Part shown: positions 34,921 to 44,230 of the stretch, one piece after another
Layout: every line of letters begins with the position of its first letter
Numbering within the stretch: the first letter of the stretch is position 1
DNA from: Akkermansia muciniphila
Lineage (GTDB): Bacteria > Verrucomicrobiota > Verrucomicrobiia > Verrucomicrobiales > Akkermansiaceae
Direction of reading: 5' to 3'
Length of the DNA stretch: 64,000 bases
Assembly: GCA_947624785.1 (NCBI GenBank)
Contig: CANQLV010000013.1
Span: 1 to 64,000, forward strand
Translations under genes and position numbers: made by a program
Notes under the pieces: model-generated
Database searches by the model: none
Told to the model about the DNA's origin: nothing
The model's input: only the letters and a program-made list of their open reading frames with translations

Positions 34921-36048
34921 ATGTCCGCCTCCGGAACACCCCTGCCCTGGGACCGGGACAACGGCCCCTGCGTGATGGCGCCCCCCCATTTGAGGGATTG
35001 GGCGGAAGAGGCCGCCGCCTTCCTTTCCCGCCGGGGCATGGATGGGGTCACGGCCTTTGCCACGTCCGGTTCTTCCGGCTCACCGCCCAAAGCCATTTTA
35101 TTCACCCGCCGCGCCCTGGACGTCTGCGCGCGCGGAGCCCTGGACCACCTGCGCGCGGAATATGGGGACTGGTGCTGCCCCCTGCCCGTCTGGCACGTGG
35201 GGGGTGCCATGATTTACCTGCGCGCGGCCCTGGCCGGGACCGCCGTCCATGCGCTTCACGGCAAGTGGAACCCGCAGGCCTATGCGGACCTGATGAAAAA
35301 CTCCGGGGCCCGCTGGTCCTCCCTGGTTCCCACGCAGGTGGTTGACCTGGTCAATCTGCGCCTCCGCGCGCCTTCTACCGCCGGATGCATCATCGTGGGC
35401 GGAGGGGGGCTGGACATGGAGACGGGCAGAAAAGCCCGCGCCCTCGGCTGGCCCGTGGTGCAGAGCTACGGCATGACGGAGTCCGGCTCCCAGCTTGCCA
35501 CGGCTCTGCCCGGCGATCCGTACCACACGGACCGCCTTTCCCTGCTGCCCCATTGGGAGACGAAGACGGACGAGGACGGCCTCCTGCGCTTCCAGGGGGA
35601 AGGCAAGCTGTGCGGCCGCCTGCTGACGCGGCCCCATGGAGGTTTTCTGCTGGAACGGGTGGAGCCGCAGGAGTGGTGGCGCACCCGCGACCTGGTGCGC
35701 CTGGAGGGGCGTTTGCTGACTTTCCTGCGCCGGGCGGACAGGCTCGTCAAAGTCCTGGGGGAACTGGTGGATCCGGACGCCGTCCAGGACGCGCTGCGCC
35801 GCAGTGTTCCGGAGGCGGTCGTGGAGGCCGTTCCTCACCCTCGGGCCGGAATGGAGCTGGTCGCCTGCGGTCCCGCCGCTCCTCCGCTGGAACGCGCGTG
35901 CCGCGAATGGAATGCGGCGGCTCCCGGCCCCCAGCGCATCCGGGCCGTCATGGAAACGTCCATCCCCCTGACGGTGATGGGAAAACTGGACCGCAGCCGG
36001 CTGCGCGCGCTACTGAAGGAACACCCGGAAAAACTGCGGGAGGTTTAG
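34921..36048 (+). CDS. menE: o-Succinylbenzoate-CoA ligase-like AMP-forming enzyme
   Basis: Activates o-succinylbenzoate with CoA for menaquinone synthesis. 375 residues, in line with compact MenE proteins. ATSGSSGSPPKAILFT is the P-loop, PVWHVGGAMIYLRAAL and CIIVGGGGLD follow, QSYGMTESGSQLAT is the adenylation motif, and WWRTRDLVRLEG and the terminal PLTVMGKLDRSRLRALL carry the hinge and catalytic Lys. Other acyl-CoA ligases share the motifs, but the short length and the PVWHVGG segment favour MenE. No other men genes are in the window. Confidence 0.85.
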   Translation: MSASGTPLPWDRDNGPCVMAPPHLRDWAEEAAAFLSRRGMDGVTAFATSGSSGSPPKAILFTRRALDVCARGALDHLRAEYGDWCCPLPVWHVGGAMIYLRAALAGTAVHALHGKWNPQAYADLMKNSGARWSSLVPTQVVDLVNLRLRAPSTAGCIIVGGGGLDMETGRKARALGWPVVQSYGMTESGSQLATALPGDPYHTDRLSLLPHWETKTDEDGLLRFQGEGKLCGRLLTRPHGGFLLERVEPQEWWRTRDLVRLEGRLLTFLRRADRLVKVLGELVDPDAVQDALRRSVPEAVVEAVPHPRAGMELVACGPAAPPLERACREWNAAAPGPQRIRAVMETSIPLTVMGKLDRSRLRALLKEHPEKLREV

Positions 36049-36299
36049 TGAGAGGCATTCTCACGGGGCTCTTGTTAAACATAATCCGGACTGGATGGAC
36101 TGAATGGACGGAAGGGGCACAGGGGGGGTTAACATCCCTTGTTTATTTTGTCCATTCCACCTCTGCCGGCTATCATTATCCTCCACCTTGCGAGCTGCCG
36201 CACATGTGCCCGCAGCTTCCCGCCACAGCTTCATTTGCCTTCTTTAAAAAAAGAACGTGACATCATCAATATTTAAACATTCAGGCACGTGAAAAACGC

Positions 36300-36328
36300 T
36301 TGTAGGGCAGAGGTTTTTCCTGTTAGAA
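36300..36328 (+). promoter_or_regulatory. Predicted promoter of the Sel1-repeat gene
   Basis: TTGTAG (36300-36305), 17-base spacer, TTAGAA (36323-36328), 12 bases to the ATG at 36341. Confidence 0.45.
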
Positions 36329-36340
36329 AAGAGTTGATCC

Positions 36341-39133
36341 ATGCGTGCCCGTCTTCTGCTTATTCCCTTTATTTTTTCCGTTCCGGTTCATGCCCAGGAC
36401 ATTCCGTCCCAGGCAGGGGCAAATCCGCCCGTGCAGGTGGAGCAAGCCCAGGCCCGGGACCTTTCCCAGCTGCCCATGGACGGCGGCTGGACGTATGGGG
36501 AATTGCTCGGCAAGGCGGCCGCGGGCGACTTCCGGGCCAATATGCTGGCCGGGGAGTACTGGATGGGGCTTTATTACCTGAACCGGGGGGACCTGCCGCT
36601 GGCCTGCCTGGAGCACATGCAGCATTTTTTCCGTGAAGCGGCCGCCAAATCCGGACATCCGGCTCCCAGGCTCATGATGACGGACCCCTACGGGATTTTC
36701 GGGATTTTCAAGGCGCAGCCCATGCAGCCGGAGCACGCGGAATGGCTGGACGCCTGCCGCAAGCTGGCCGAGAAGGGAGACATGGACGCCGTCACGGCGC
36801 TGTACACCGTTACGGATTTGCCGGAAGCCGAGTTGAAGCGCTACCTCTCCCCCCTGGAAAAGAAAGCCGCCTCCGGCGACCAGGACGCGCTGGCCCAGCT
36901 CGCCTTTATCAGGGTGGACTGGCTGAAGGAAGACCCCGGCAAGGTGCTTGAGTCCCTGGCGAAGCACCGGAAAGACGCCAAACCGGTTCTTCTGGCCCGG
37001 ATGGGGGAACTGGCCCTTTCCCTGGGTGGAGGCCCCTCCGGCAACGATCCGGACGGCAGGGAGTGGCGGGACATGGCCGGCCAGCTCCTTTCCCAAGCTG
37101 CGGAGAAGGGGCACGCGGCAGCCATGCGCCTGCTGGCGGAGATGACGAAGGGAACTGCCGCGGAGCAGTCCGGGAAACTTCTGGCGGAATTGCGTTCCAG
37201 AGGTGATCTGGAATCCCTGCTGGGCGGCCTTTCCGGCTGCATGAAGGAGAAACGGGGAAGCGTGGACGGGTACCTGCTCCAGACGCTGTTTGACCAGGCC
37301 CGCAAGCTGGGCAGCAACAACGCCTATGCCTGGTACGCCCAGTTGATTTCCGAAGCGAAGCCCCCCCAGGAGCAGGAGCTGCGCAAGGCCGCCCTGGACC
37401 TGCTGGCCCTTCATGACGAACGGGGCATGCCCTTCCTGAAGGAACCGCTTTCCTTCCCCCAGAAAAAGCTTAACCAGCTTCCCCCCTATGCCAAAACGCA
37501 CAAGGAGCTGGAGCTGGCCTCCCAGCTTGGAGACGCGGATTCCAGCGTCCAGCTGGGCGAGCTGTGGAAGGAGGAACTGGCCAATACCATGGACTCCATA
37601 GGAAAAGCCCATGAAGCGCAGGAGAACATGCGCACGTGGTACAAGCAGGCGGCGGAAGAGGGCCACCCCCTCGCCAGGCTGCGCCTGGCCCAGATGGAAA
37701 ACCCGGATTTGATGGACAAGCCGGCCGCGGAACCCGCCAGAACGCTGCTGAACGACTGCCTGGTGAAAGCCGCCTCCGGGGATTTCATTACGCTGAGAGG
37801 GATTTCCGAATACGTCACGCCGGAACAGTGGGAAGAGCTGACCGCCTCCCTCCGCAAAAAAGCCCAGGAAGGGGACGCCCGCAGCCAGGCGGACCTGGCC
37901 TACCTGATGCTGTTCAGCTACAGGAGCGAGGAATCCGGCTATCCGGAAGCCCTGGCCTGGGCCCGGCTTTCCGCCGGACAGGGGGATCCCTGCGGCATGT
38001 ACGTGCTGGGCCGCGCCCTTATTTACGAATTCGGCCTGGAAAAACGCATGGCGGAAGGGGATTCCTGGATGTTCCGGGGGGCCCTGAAGGGCCATGTGGA
38101 CGCAGCGGACATGTGGAGCTCCAATAATGAAAATCTTCAGCCTTACAGCGCCATGATGCACGGCCTGGCGGCGCGGGGGCACATTCCCTCCCTGCTTTTC
38201 CTCGCCAACCAGGCGGCCTATCCCCAGCATACGGAGGAAACGGCGGCGCAGGACGCCAGACGAAATACCTCCCATTCCGCCTACCAGCAGGTCAAGCTGA
38301 GCTTGAATAGTGAGGAAGGAAACACCCCGCCGTGGCTCCGCAAGCCGGGGCAGAAGGATAACGCGGAAGATACGCTGACGGACGCCGGAGCCGTCCCCCC
38401 GTGGATGACGCCGTCCGGCAGGGAACGCCAGGCCCCTGCCCCGAAAACCATCAATCCGGAAGCCGTGAAGTTCTGGGAACAGGCCGTGGAACTCGGCAGC
38501 CTGACCGCCCTGGACGAACTGGCCAATTATTATGAAACCGTGGCCGGAAACGTGCAGGACCCCGCGGAACGGCAGCAGCTTCTGGCCTCCGCCATGACGG
38601 CGGCCACCGCGCTGGTGAAGAAGGAGGACGTGCGCGGTCTCAAGAGGCTGGCCCGCTATTACGAGCAGGGAATCGGCGTGCAGGCGAACAAGGAGCTTCA
38701 CAAGGATTATGTGCTGAAAGCCGCCGCAACCAAAGACCCGGAAGCCCTGGTGGAAAAGGCGCGCCTGCTCATCAAGGGAGAGGATATGGAGCCGGACCCG
38801 AAAACGGCGATGGACATTCTGACCAAGCTGGAACAGAACCAGACGCATGCCGTGCCCGGCATGTACTTCCTGCTCGGCTACCTGCACGAGGAAGGCCTCG
38901 GCACCCCTCAGGATATGGCCCTGGCCTACCAGTTTTACATCAAGGGCGCGGAACAGGACGACGCCAAGTCCATGAATAACCTGGGCTCCATGTACGAACG
39001 CGGAACAGGCGTAGCCAAGGACCTGGCGGAAGCCCGGAAGTGGTACGAACAGGCGGCTGAGCTGGGGAATGAAGACGCCCGTGCGAATGTGGAGCGGGTG
39101 AAGGAAAAGATTAAGAAGAAGGCGGGGAAATAG
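36341..39133 (+). CDS. Large secreted Sel1/TPR-repeat protein
   Basis: 930 residues. Signal peptide MRARLLLIPFIFSVPVHAQ. The rest is mostly helical repeats of the Sel1 type, clearest at the C-terminus: FLLGYLHEEGLGTPQDMALA, AYQFYIKGAEQDDAKSMNNL, GSMYERGTGVAKDLAEARKW, YEQAAELGNEDARANV (four consecutive stretches). Degenerate units occur earlier (AAEEGHPLARLRLAQ, ARLSAGQGDPCGMYVLGRAL, AVELGSLTALDELANYY). A Pro-rich linker lies near residues 650-700. Sel1 proteins act as scaffolds for protein contacts, often in the periplasm; no enzyme domain is visible. A stand-alone gene. Confidence 0.85.
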   Translation: MRARLLLIPFIFSVPVHAQDIPSQAGANPPVQVEQAQARDLSQLPMDGGWTYGELLGKAAAGDFRANMLAGEYWMGLYYLNRGDLPLACLEHMQHFFREAAAKSGHPAPRLMMTDPYGIFGIFKAQPMQPEHAEWLDACRKLAEKGDMDAVTALYTVTDLPEAELKRYLSPLEKKAASGDQDALAQLAFIRVDWLKEDPGKVLESLAKHRKDAKPVLLARMGELALSLGGGPSGNDPDGREWRDMAGQLLSQAAEKGHAAAMRLLAEMTKGTAAEQSGKLLAELRSRGDLESLLGGLSGCMKEKRGSVDGYLLQTLFDQARKLGSNNAYAWYAQLISEAKPPQEQELRKAALDLLALHDERGMPFLKEPLSFPQKKLNQLPPYAKTHKELELASQLGDADSSVQLGELWKEELANTMDSIGKAHEAQENMRTWYKQAAEEGHPLARLRLAQMENPDLMDKPAAEPARTLLNDCLVKAASGDFITLRGISEYVTPEQWEELTASLRKKAQEGDARSQADLAYLMLFSYRSEESGYPEALAWARLSAGQGDPCGMYVLGRALIYEFGLEKRMAEGDSWMFRGALKGHVDAADMWSSNNENLQPYSAMMHGLAARGHIPSLLFLANQAAYPQHTEETAAQDARRNTSHSAYQQVKLSLNSEEGNTPPWLRKPGQKDNAEDTLTDAGAVPPWMTPSGRERQAPAPKTINPEAVKFWEQAVELGSLTALDELANYYETVAGNVQDPAERQQLLASAMTAATALVKKEDVRGLKRLARYYEQGIGVQANKELHKDYVLKAAATKDPEALVEKARLLIKGEDMEPDPKTAMDILTKLEQNQTHAVPGMYFLLGYLHEEGLGTPQDMALAYQFYIKGAEQDDAKSMNNLGSMYERGTGVAKDLAEARKWYEQAAELGNEDARANVERVKEKIKKKAGK

Positions 39134-39417
39134 CCTGCGCCTTTGCCCGGTGAATGCCGCGGAACGGGTTTGCGGGTGCACGGAGCGCCGCACCGGCTGG
39201 GAATGAGGTGAGGGAAGAGAGCGCGATTCTTCAAGGGGACCTTCCCTGTTTTCAAGGGGGGCATTCAAGGTTCGCGCATCCTGCGCATGCGTGGCCGTCC
39301 AGCCGCCCGCATGCGCATATGGAGTTCCCTGTTCCGGCCATACCGTGCCGGGATTGATTTTGCCTTCCGCGGAGGAAGCAGGGACGGAAAGGCGCTCCAT
39401 AAGGAGTGCGGCTGAAG

Positions 39418-42400
39418 TTATTCCCGCGTGACTTTCAGGCGCAGGAAGCGCCGCTTCATGGAACTGTCCTGCACGGGCTCCTCATCCCGGAATTCGGCAG
39501 ACGTTTTTCCGGCGGTTTCCACTTCCCCCAGGGAAGTCCAGTCGACCAGGTCCGGGGAGGCTTCCACTTCATGCTTTACCTCCGCCGCCTGCGGATTTAC
39601 CGGCCACCGCAGTACCAGATGCCTGTTCCCGTCCGCGCCCTCTTCCACGGATACCTTCGTCACGCTTCCGCAGGGTTTCAGGGGATCCAGGCCCGTGGCG
39701 TATTTCATCAGGTTGGTGACGCCGTCCCCGGCGGGAGCGGCATCCGCAGCCGTCCGGTCCGCCGTGGCGTCCGGCGGGAAGGTTTCCTGCACCCACTTGT
39801 CATAGCCTGCCAGGTCTGCCCCGGCCTGAGTCACGGTGACGGCGCATTCCTGCTTGTCGGAAGCGCGGAACACCACCGTTCCGGACCGTCCGGCGGCGGA
39901 TTTGTTTTCCGACGCCGTCAGGATGACCGTGGTCCGGCCGATACCGGAAGCGGCGGAAACGGAAATCCATTCCGGGGATTCCGCCACCACCCAGCCCAGG
40001 GCTTCCTCTTCCATCTGCACTTCCACATCCACCGCCCCTCCGGCGGCGGGAACGGATGCCCCCACGCGGGACAAGCAGAACGGCGAGGCCGTGACGGGGA
40101 ACGACGTGGAAGATACGTAGCGGTTGGCGGCGCGCAGCAGGGAGCGGCGGTCAAAGTAGTTGTTGCTTCCGGAAGCGTCCGCCGCGTCCAGTCCCATGTC
40201 CCAGTACATGAAGCCGGCCAGCTTCTGGTCGCTGATGTATTTGGCTTTCTTCCTGACGGTGGTGACGCCGTTGTAATGCAGCGTCAGATTGAGACCGGAG
40301 TAGGAATAGACGGCCGTGTCATTGTCGGGGTTGTCCGCTTCCGGGCAATTGGCGGCAATGTCCCTGTAGCCCTTGATGTAGTCTCCCGGCTTTTTCCCGT
40401 CAGGCAGTCCGGAGGTTCCGGGAGTTCCCTGAAAGGGAGCGCTCAGGATGATTTTTTTATCCGGAAAGCCCTGATTCCTGAATTTTCCGCAGGCGGATAC
40501 CATGCTGTTATAGGTATTCACGTCAATGGCCGGCCCATAATTCTGGAAGGTGAAGTAGTCCACATACTGCATGTAGGCGGCGGGGAACCAGTAGGCGACG
40601 GTATGCAGGGAGATGGAAAAGAACATGTCCGGATTCGTCTCCCGGATGGACTGGGCCAGTTGCCCGTAGCTGGTCCATTTTCCGTCCCCCTGGTACAGCC
40701 ATTCAAAGTCCAGGTCCACTCCGTCCAGCGGGTATTTTTTCAACAGGTCCCTGATGCCGTCCGCAAACCTCTGGCGGGCGGCGGCATTCGTCAGCATGGT
40801 GCTCCACGCGCCGCCGGCAATGCCCAGGCGGATGCGCATGCCCCCCACCCCTTCCGTCATGCCGCGCAGGGTGCGCACATGCTCCGCCCAGGAGGCGGTA
40901 TCACGGCCGAAGACACCGCTGTTCCCCCAGCGGGCCACCATGAGGCGGTCATTCCAGTTAGGCTGGACTTCCGTGCCCAGGCGGCCGGCCGGCCGGGCCA
41001 GGTGCCATACGCGCATTTCATCTATTTTCCCCTTCAGGTTCCGGCCCACGACGGCATTCGGCGTGCCGTTCATTTCCCCGGCGGCGACCGCTGCCGTTTC
41101 CAGGGGGGAACCGTTGACGTAAAAGACGCCCGTCCCCGCCGTGGAATTGCGGATGAACGCCAGCCAGAAGTATTCATGGAGGGCCACGGCGGGCAGGTGC
41201 GCTTCCCACGCGGCGGTGGAACCCACTTGCAGGCGCGCCTTGTAATGGCCGTCCGCCCACGCCAGCGTCATGGACACGCTGTCGTTTTCAAACAGGGTGA
41301 CGTTCTGCTCCCCGGCGGATAGAGCCAGGTTCACTTCAATCGTGAACGCGTTGGCATTGCTGCCCGCCAGCAGTCCGTTGCCCACGTTCATATAAGCGTC
41401 TTCTCCGGTGAATTCCAGAACGTTCGTCCGCGCGCCGTCAGCGGGGAGAAGCTGCACGCCCCGGCTTTCCGTCACGTCGTTGTCCGGGTAGGAAAAGCTG
41501 ATGTCCCCATTGGCGGCGGCGGAAGCGGCGCCGATGTAAATGATATCCGAGTTATTGATCATGTGGGGCCGGGACGGCCAGTTCCACATGATATGGCTTT
41601 CGCGGACGTATCCGGTCACCAGCATGTAGCGGAAGGTGTTGTTGTCCGTGACGATGGAGAATTCCGTGCCGGACGGCGTCACCGCCTGGTACGGGCGGGT
41701 GAAGGAGCTGCCCGTTTTATCCGCGAATTCCGTCCACTTGGCGTCCCGGAAGTCTCCGTCCAGCCGCCACAGCCCCACCAGGCGGCCATACCTGGGGTGG
41801 GCCATGGGCAGCGGCCCCGTCAGGAAAAAGTCGTCCTCCACAGTCCCCAGCTCCGCATTCCAGAACCGCAGTTCGTCCCTGGCGCCCTTGAACCGCGCCG
41901 CCAGCACCAGGCCTGTCCAGCCGTTTTTCATGGAGGCCAGGTAAGGCGCGGCGGGAGCGGTTCCCGCCAATGTTCCGTCCACATACAGGCTGACGTTTTC
42001 CGTTCCCAGGACCACGGCCACATGGTGCCAGGTTCCGGCGGCGAAGGGCTGGCCGGAAGCCTCCACGGAAGCGGGCGTTTCCTCATTCCCGGATTCCAGA
42101 TGAAGACGGCCTCCGTTCAGGGAGAGCGTGGAAGCCCCCAGGGCAAGAATGGCGCCGGAGGCGGTGTCCTCATCCGGCCTGACCCACAGCTCACAGGTCA
42201 TTTCCCCCGTTCCGGTCCAGGCATCCGCAGGAACGGGAAGCGCCACCGGAGAGGAAAGGACGGTGAGCGCCCTGTTGTGGAGCACGCTGACGGGCCGCGG
42301 CTCCGGAGCGGAAGGAGCCGGGGTATCATCCGTGCGGACAGTCAGCGCATTCAAATTCAGTGCTCCGGTTCCGGCGGAGTTGCCTTCCTTCACCACGTCA

Positions 42401-43125
42401 AAAACGAGCGTCCCGGCCTCATCCGCCGCCGCAGTCCATTCCATCGCCATATAGGTATCCGCGTCCGCCGTGTTGACGCCTCCTTTCCACGTGTCTTCCG
42501 TGCGGGAACCGGTGGAGGTCTGAAGCGCCTTCACGTCCACATGAGCGCCGGACACCAGGGAAATGGACTGGTACGCGGGCCTGCCGTTGCCCAGGAAAAA
42601 AGAAACGGCATATTCCTTGCCGGGCGCCAGTCCGGAGAGGGAAACGCGCACCGTGCCGGCCCGGATCGCCATGCCGTTAGTGAATAATTGCAAACTCGTA
42701 TTCAGGGCTTCCCCATGATTAGGAAAGGAGAAAACACTTTCCGCCTCCAGCACGCCGCCCGGCTGAGCTCCGCGGGTTTCCCCCTTTTCCCGCCACGTTG
42801 AATTGGCGTTGTTATAGCACATGTTTCCCACGCTCGCTTCCGATTTGGCCGTTACCGCCAGATAAACGGAGCGTCCGAACAGCGTTCCGGCCAGAAGGGG
42901 GGAGGAAGAGGCTTCCAGATTATTCCTCCGCAGGGGCACGCTTTTCAGCGTGGAGGACGGCGTGACGGTCACCACCCCCATATTCGTCCAGCCCGGCTGC
43001 GCCGCAGAAGCCGCATTGCCGAAGTCCACGCCGAATGTTTCCACCGTTCCCGCACCCCGCACCGGATTTCCCAGAGCGGAGAGTACCACCGCCACAAGGA
43101 CGCCGAAGAGAGATTTCTTTTTCAT
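39418..43125 (-). CDS. Secreted multidomain GH18 glycosidase with LamG and BACON-like domains
   Basis: 1235 residues from the ATG at 43125, which begins the signal peptide MKKKSLFGVLVAVVLSALG; 38 extra upstream codons are rejected. Order: an N-terminal beta domain (about 25-260) like that of the neighbouring PEP-CTERM protein; two LamG-type domains (about 270-430 and 530-720, with GTWHHVAVVLGTENVSLYVD); a GH18 barrel (about 730-1050) with DGVDLDFEW near residue 800 whose Glu is the catalytic acid, plus YFTFQNYG and GFMYWDMGLD; a BACON/Ig-like domain (about 1070-1150); and a C-terminal beta region. GH18 includes chitinases and endo-beta-N-acetylglucosaminidases; here a host N-glycan or mucin target is plausible. 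Confidence 0.92.
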   Translation of the reverse strand: MKKKSLFGVLVAVVLSALGNPVRGAGTVETFGVDFGNAASAAQPGWTNMGVVTVTPSSTLKSVPLRRNNLEASSSPLLAGTLFGRSVYLAVTAKSEASVGNMCYNNANSTWREKGETRGAQPGGVLEAESVFSFPNHGEALNTSLQLFTNGMAIRAGTVRVSLSGLAPGKEYAVSFFLGNGRPAYQSISLVSGAHVDVKALQTSTGSRTEDTWKGGVNTADADTYMAMEWTAAADEAGTLVFDVVKEGNSAGTGALNLNALTVRTDDTPAPSAPEPRPVSVLHNRALTVLSSPVALPVPADAWTGTGEMTCELWVRPDEDTASGAILALGASTLSLNGGRLHLESGNEETPASVEASGQPFAAGTWHHVAVVLGTENVSLYVDGTLAGTAPAAPYLASMKNGWTGLVLAARFKGARDELRFWNAELGTVEDDFFLTGPLPMAHPRYGRLVGLWRLDGDFRDAKWTEFADKTGSSFTRPYQAVTPSGTEFSIVTDNNTFRYMLVTGYVRESHIMWNWPSRPHMINNSDIIYIGAASAAANGDISFSYPDNDVTESRGVQLLPADGARTNVLEFTGEDAYMNVGNGLLAGSNANAFTIEVNLALSAGEQNVTLFENDSVSMTLAWADGHYKARLQVGSTAAWEAHLPAVALHEYFWLAFIRNSTAGTGVFYVNGSPLETAAVAAGEMNGTPNAVVGRNLKGKIDEMRVWHLARPAGRLGTEVQPNWNDRLMVARWGNSGVFGRDTASWAEHVRTLRGMTEGVGGMRIRLGIAGGAWSTMLTNAAARQRFADGIRDLLKKYPLDGVDLDFEWLYQGDGKWTSYGQLAQSIRETNPDMFFSISLHTVAYWFPAAYMQYVDYFTFQNYGPAIDVNTYNSMVSACGKFRNQGFPDKKIILSAPFQGTPGTSGLPDGKKPGDYIKGYRDIAANCPEADNPDNDTAVYSYSGLNLTLHYNGVTTVRKKAKYISDQKLAGFMYWDMGLDAADASGSNNYFDRRSLLRAANRYVSSTSFPVTASPFCLSRVGASVPAAGGAVDVEVQMEEEALGWVVAESPEWISVSAASGIGRTTVILTASENKSAAGRSGTVVFRASDKQECAVTVTQAGADLAGYDKWVQETFPPDATADRTAADAAPAGDGVTNLMKYATGLDPLKPCGSVTKVSVEEGADGNRHLVLRWPVNPQAAEVKHEVEASPDLVDWTSLGEVETAGKTSAEFRDEEPVQDSSMKRRFLRLKVTRE

Positions 43126-43132
43126 AGATATA

Positions 43133-43168
43133 AGATTATTAAATAATCTAACAGATAGATTCCTGCAA
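43133..43168 (-). promoter_or_regulatory. GH18 promoter overlapped by a 17-base AT-rich palindrome
   Basis: The perfect palindrome AGATTATTAAATAATCT (43133-43149) covers the -10 box TATTTA of a promoter with TTGCAG (43163-43168) and a 17-base spacer on the minus strand. It ends 7 bases before the start codon and is a strong operator candidate. Confidence 0.55.
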
Positions 43169-43258
43169 ATAAAAAATACCGGAAAGGAGAGATGAAAAAC
43201 ATTGCCGGTTCCATCCCTTCTTTCCGGACATTTCGTCAAAGATAATATTGAATGCTCC

Positions 43259-44068
43259 CTAGTTTTTGCGCCGCCGCAACAACAGCGCCGTCAGTCCGAG
43301 CAATCCCAGGGACGCCGTGGCCGGTTCAGGAATGGGCTCCGTTGCCAGCATGAACCCGTTTAAATTGATATCCCCACTTAAAACGTCCGCGGCCACGCCG
43401 GCGGCGCGTTCATAAGTGAGCGTCACCTGGCCCGCACTGTTTGTAGTGAATGCCCATTCCATCCCCACGCCGGAAGAATCCGTCGTTCCCTGAAAGGTTG
43501 ATCCGGCCACCGTTCCCGCTCCTTCATACCCGTCCATCAGGCTGCCGGTGACATTGCTGACACCGCCCGAGAGGGTCATGCTGGTTTTATTGGTAGAGAA
43601 GCCGCTGTTGCCCAGAACGTAGAGATAATAGGTGGTATTGGCCGCCAGGCCGCTCAGCGTGAATTGCAGGCCGACGGTCTGCCCCTTCACCCCGTTGCAT
43701 TTGCCGGAGATGGAAGATTGCGCCATGCTGTCCGGAAACAGGGAGTTGAGGGAGGGGGATGTGCCTGTTGCGTCCAGGTAACCCGCATTCATGGCGGCGG
43801 TGCTTTTATACGCCATGGTGAGCGTGACGTCCTGACCGTCCAGATTGCCGAGAACCACGGACGGGGAAACGTCTCCCCCGTTTTTGCTCAAGGAAGCAAT
43901 GGAGGCGTAGGAGGTGGCTTTTCCTCCCGTGATGGAGGAAGCCTGGGTAGCCACACTGATCCAATCCGAATCCCCGGCAGAGGAAGAACCCAGATTAATT
44001 TTCAGGGAAGCCGCAGAAGCCGCGGAAACGGCGCCTGCCAATAATAGCAGAATGAATGATTTCTTCAT
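43259..44068 (-). CDS. PEP-CTERM-like surface protein
   Basis: 269 residues. Signal peptide MKKSFILLLLAGAVSAASA. The ectodomain contains VGLQFTLSGLAANTTYYLYV, then GVGMEWAFTTNSAGQVTLTY, then DINLNGFMLATEP; the first GH18 domain next door has the same three landmarks (SLSGLAPGKEYAVSFFLG, MAMEWTAAADEAGTLVFDV, GALNLNALTV), so the domains are probably homologous. The C-terminus is IPEPATASLGLLGLTALLL plus RRRKN, the sorting segment. A TTG four codons upstream is less likely than the ATG. The 133 bases between this gene and GH18 hold the GH18 promoter. Confidence 0.9.
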   Translation of the reverse strand: MKKSFILLLLAGAVSAASAASLKINLGSSSAGDSDWISVATQASSITGGKATSYASIASLSKNGGDVSPSVVLGNLDGQDVTLTMAYKSTAAMNAGYLDATGTSPSLNSLFPDSMAQSSISGKCNGVKGQTVGLQFTLSGLAANTTYYLYVLGNSGFSTNKTSMTLSGGVSNVTGSLMDGYEGAGTVAGSTFQGTTDSSGVGMEWAFTTNSAGQVTLTYERAAGVAADVLSGDINLNGFMLATEPIPEPATASLGLLGLTALLLRRRKN

Positions 44069-44089
44069 GGTTTTAGCCAATTCACAAGA

Positions 44090-44118
44090 TGTATGCCGGA
44101 TTTGGAATCCGGAGTCAA
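44090..44118 (-). promoter_or_regulatory. PEP-CTERM promoter whose whole spacer is a palindrome
   Basis: On the minus strand TTGACT (44113-44118), spacer CCGGATTCCAAATCCGG (17 bases, inverted repeat), CATACA (44090-44095), 21 bases to the ATG. A regulator bound here would sit between the -35 and -10 boxes. Confidence 0.68.
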
Positions 44119-44230
44119 GCCTACAAAACTGAAAGAAAAACGGTTTTGGAAGATTGGGCTTGCCAATATCGTGGGAATTGCCACAGGGAGTTCTTGAGGT
44201 GACGGGCTTTCTTTTCGTTCCCGCAATGGT

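Noticed and set aside
36323..39400. A 1025-codon open frame antisense to the Sel1-repeat gene, with similar long antisense frames opposite the porin, GH18, large hydrogenase subunit and oligopeptidase genes
   Set aside because: Composition is dominated by R, G, H, V and A with no domain motif or signal, as expected from the complement of GC-rich codons. The sense frames carry clear family motifs.
43127..43149. The AT-rich palindrome before GH18 as another exact -35/-10 spacer with TATATC as -10
   Set aside because: That -10 box would be one base from the ATG, putting the transcription start inside the gene; the TTGCAG-N17-TATTTA pair fits better.
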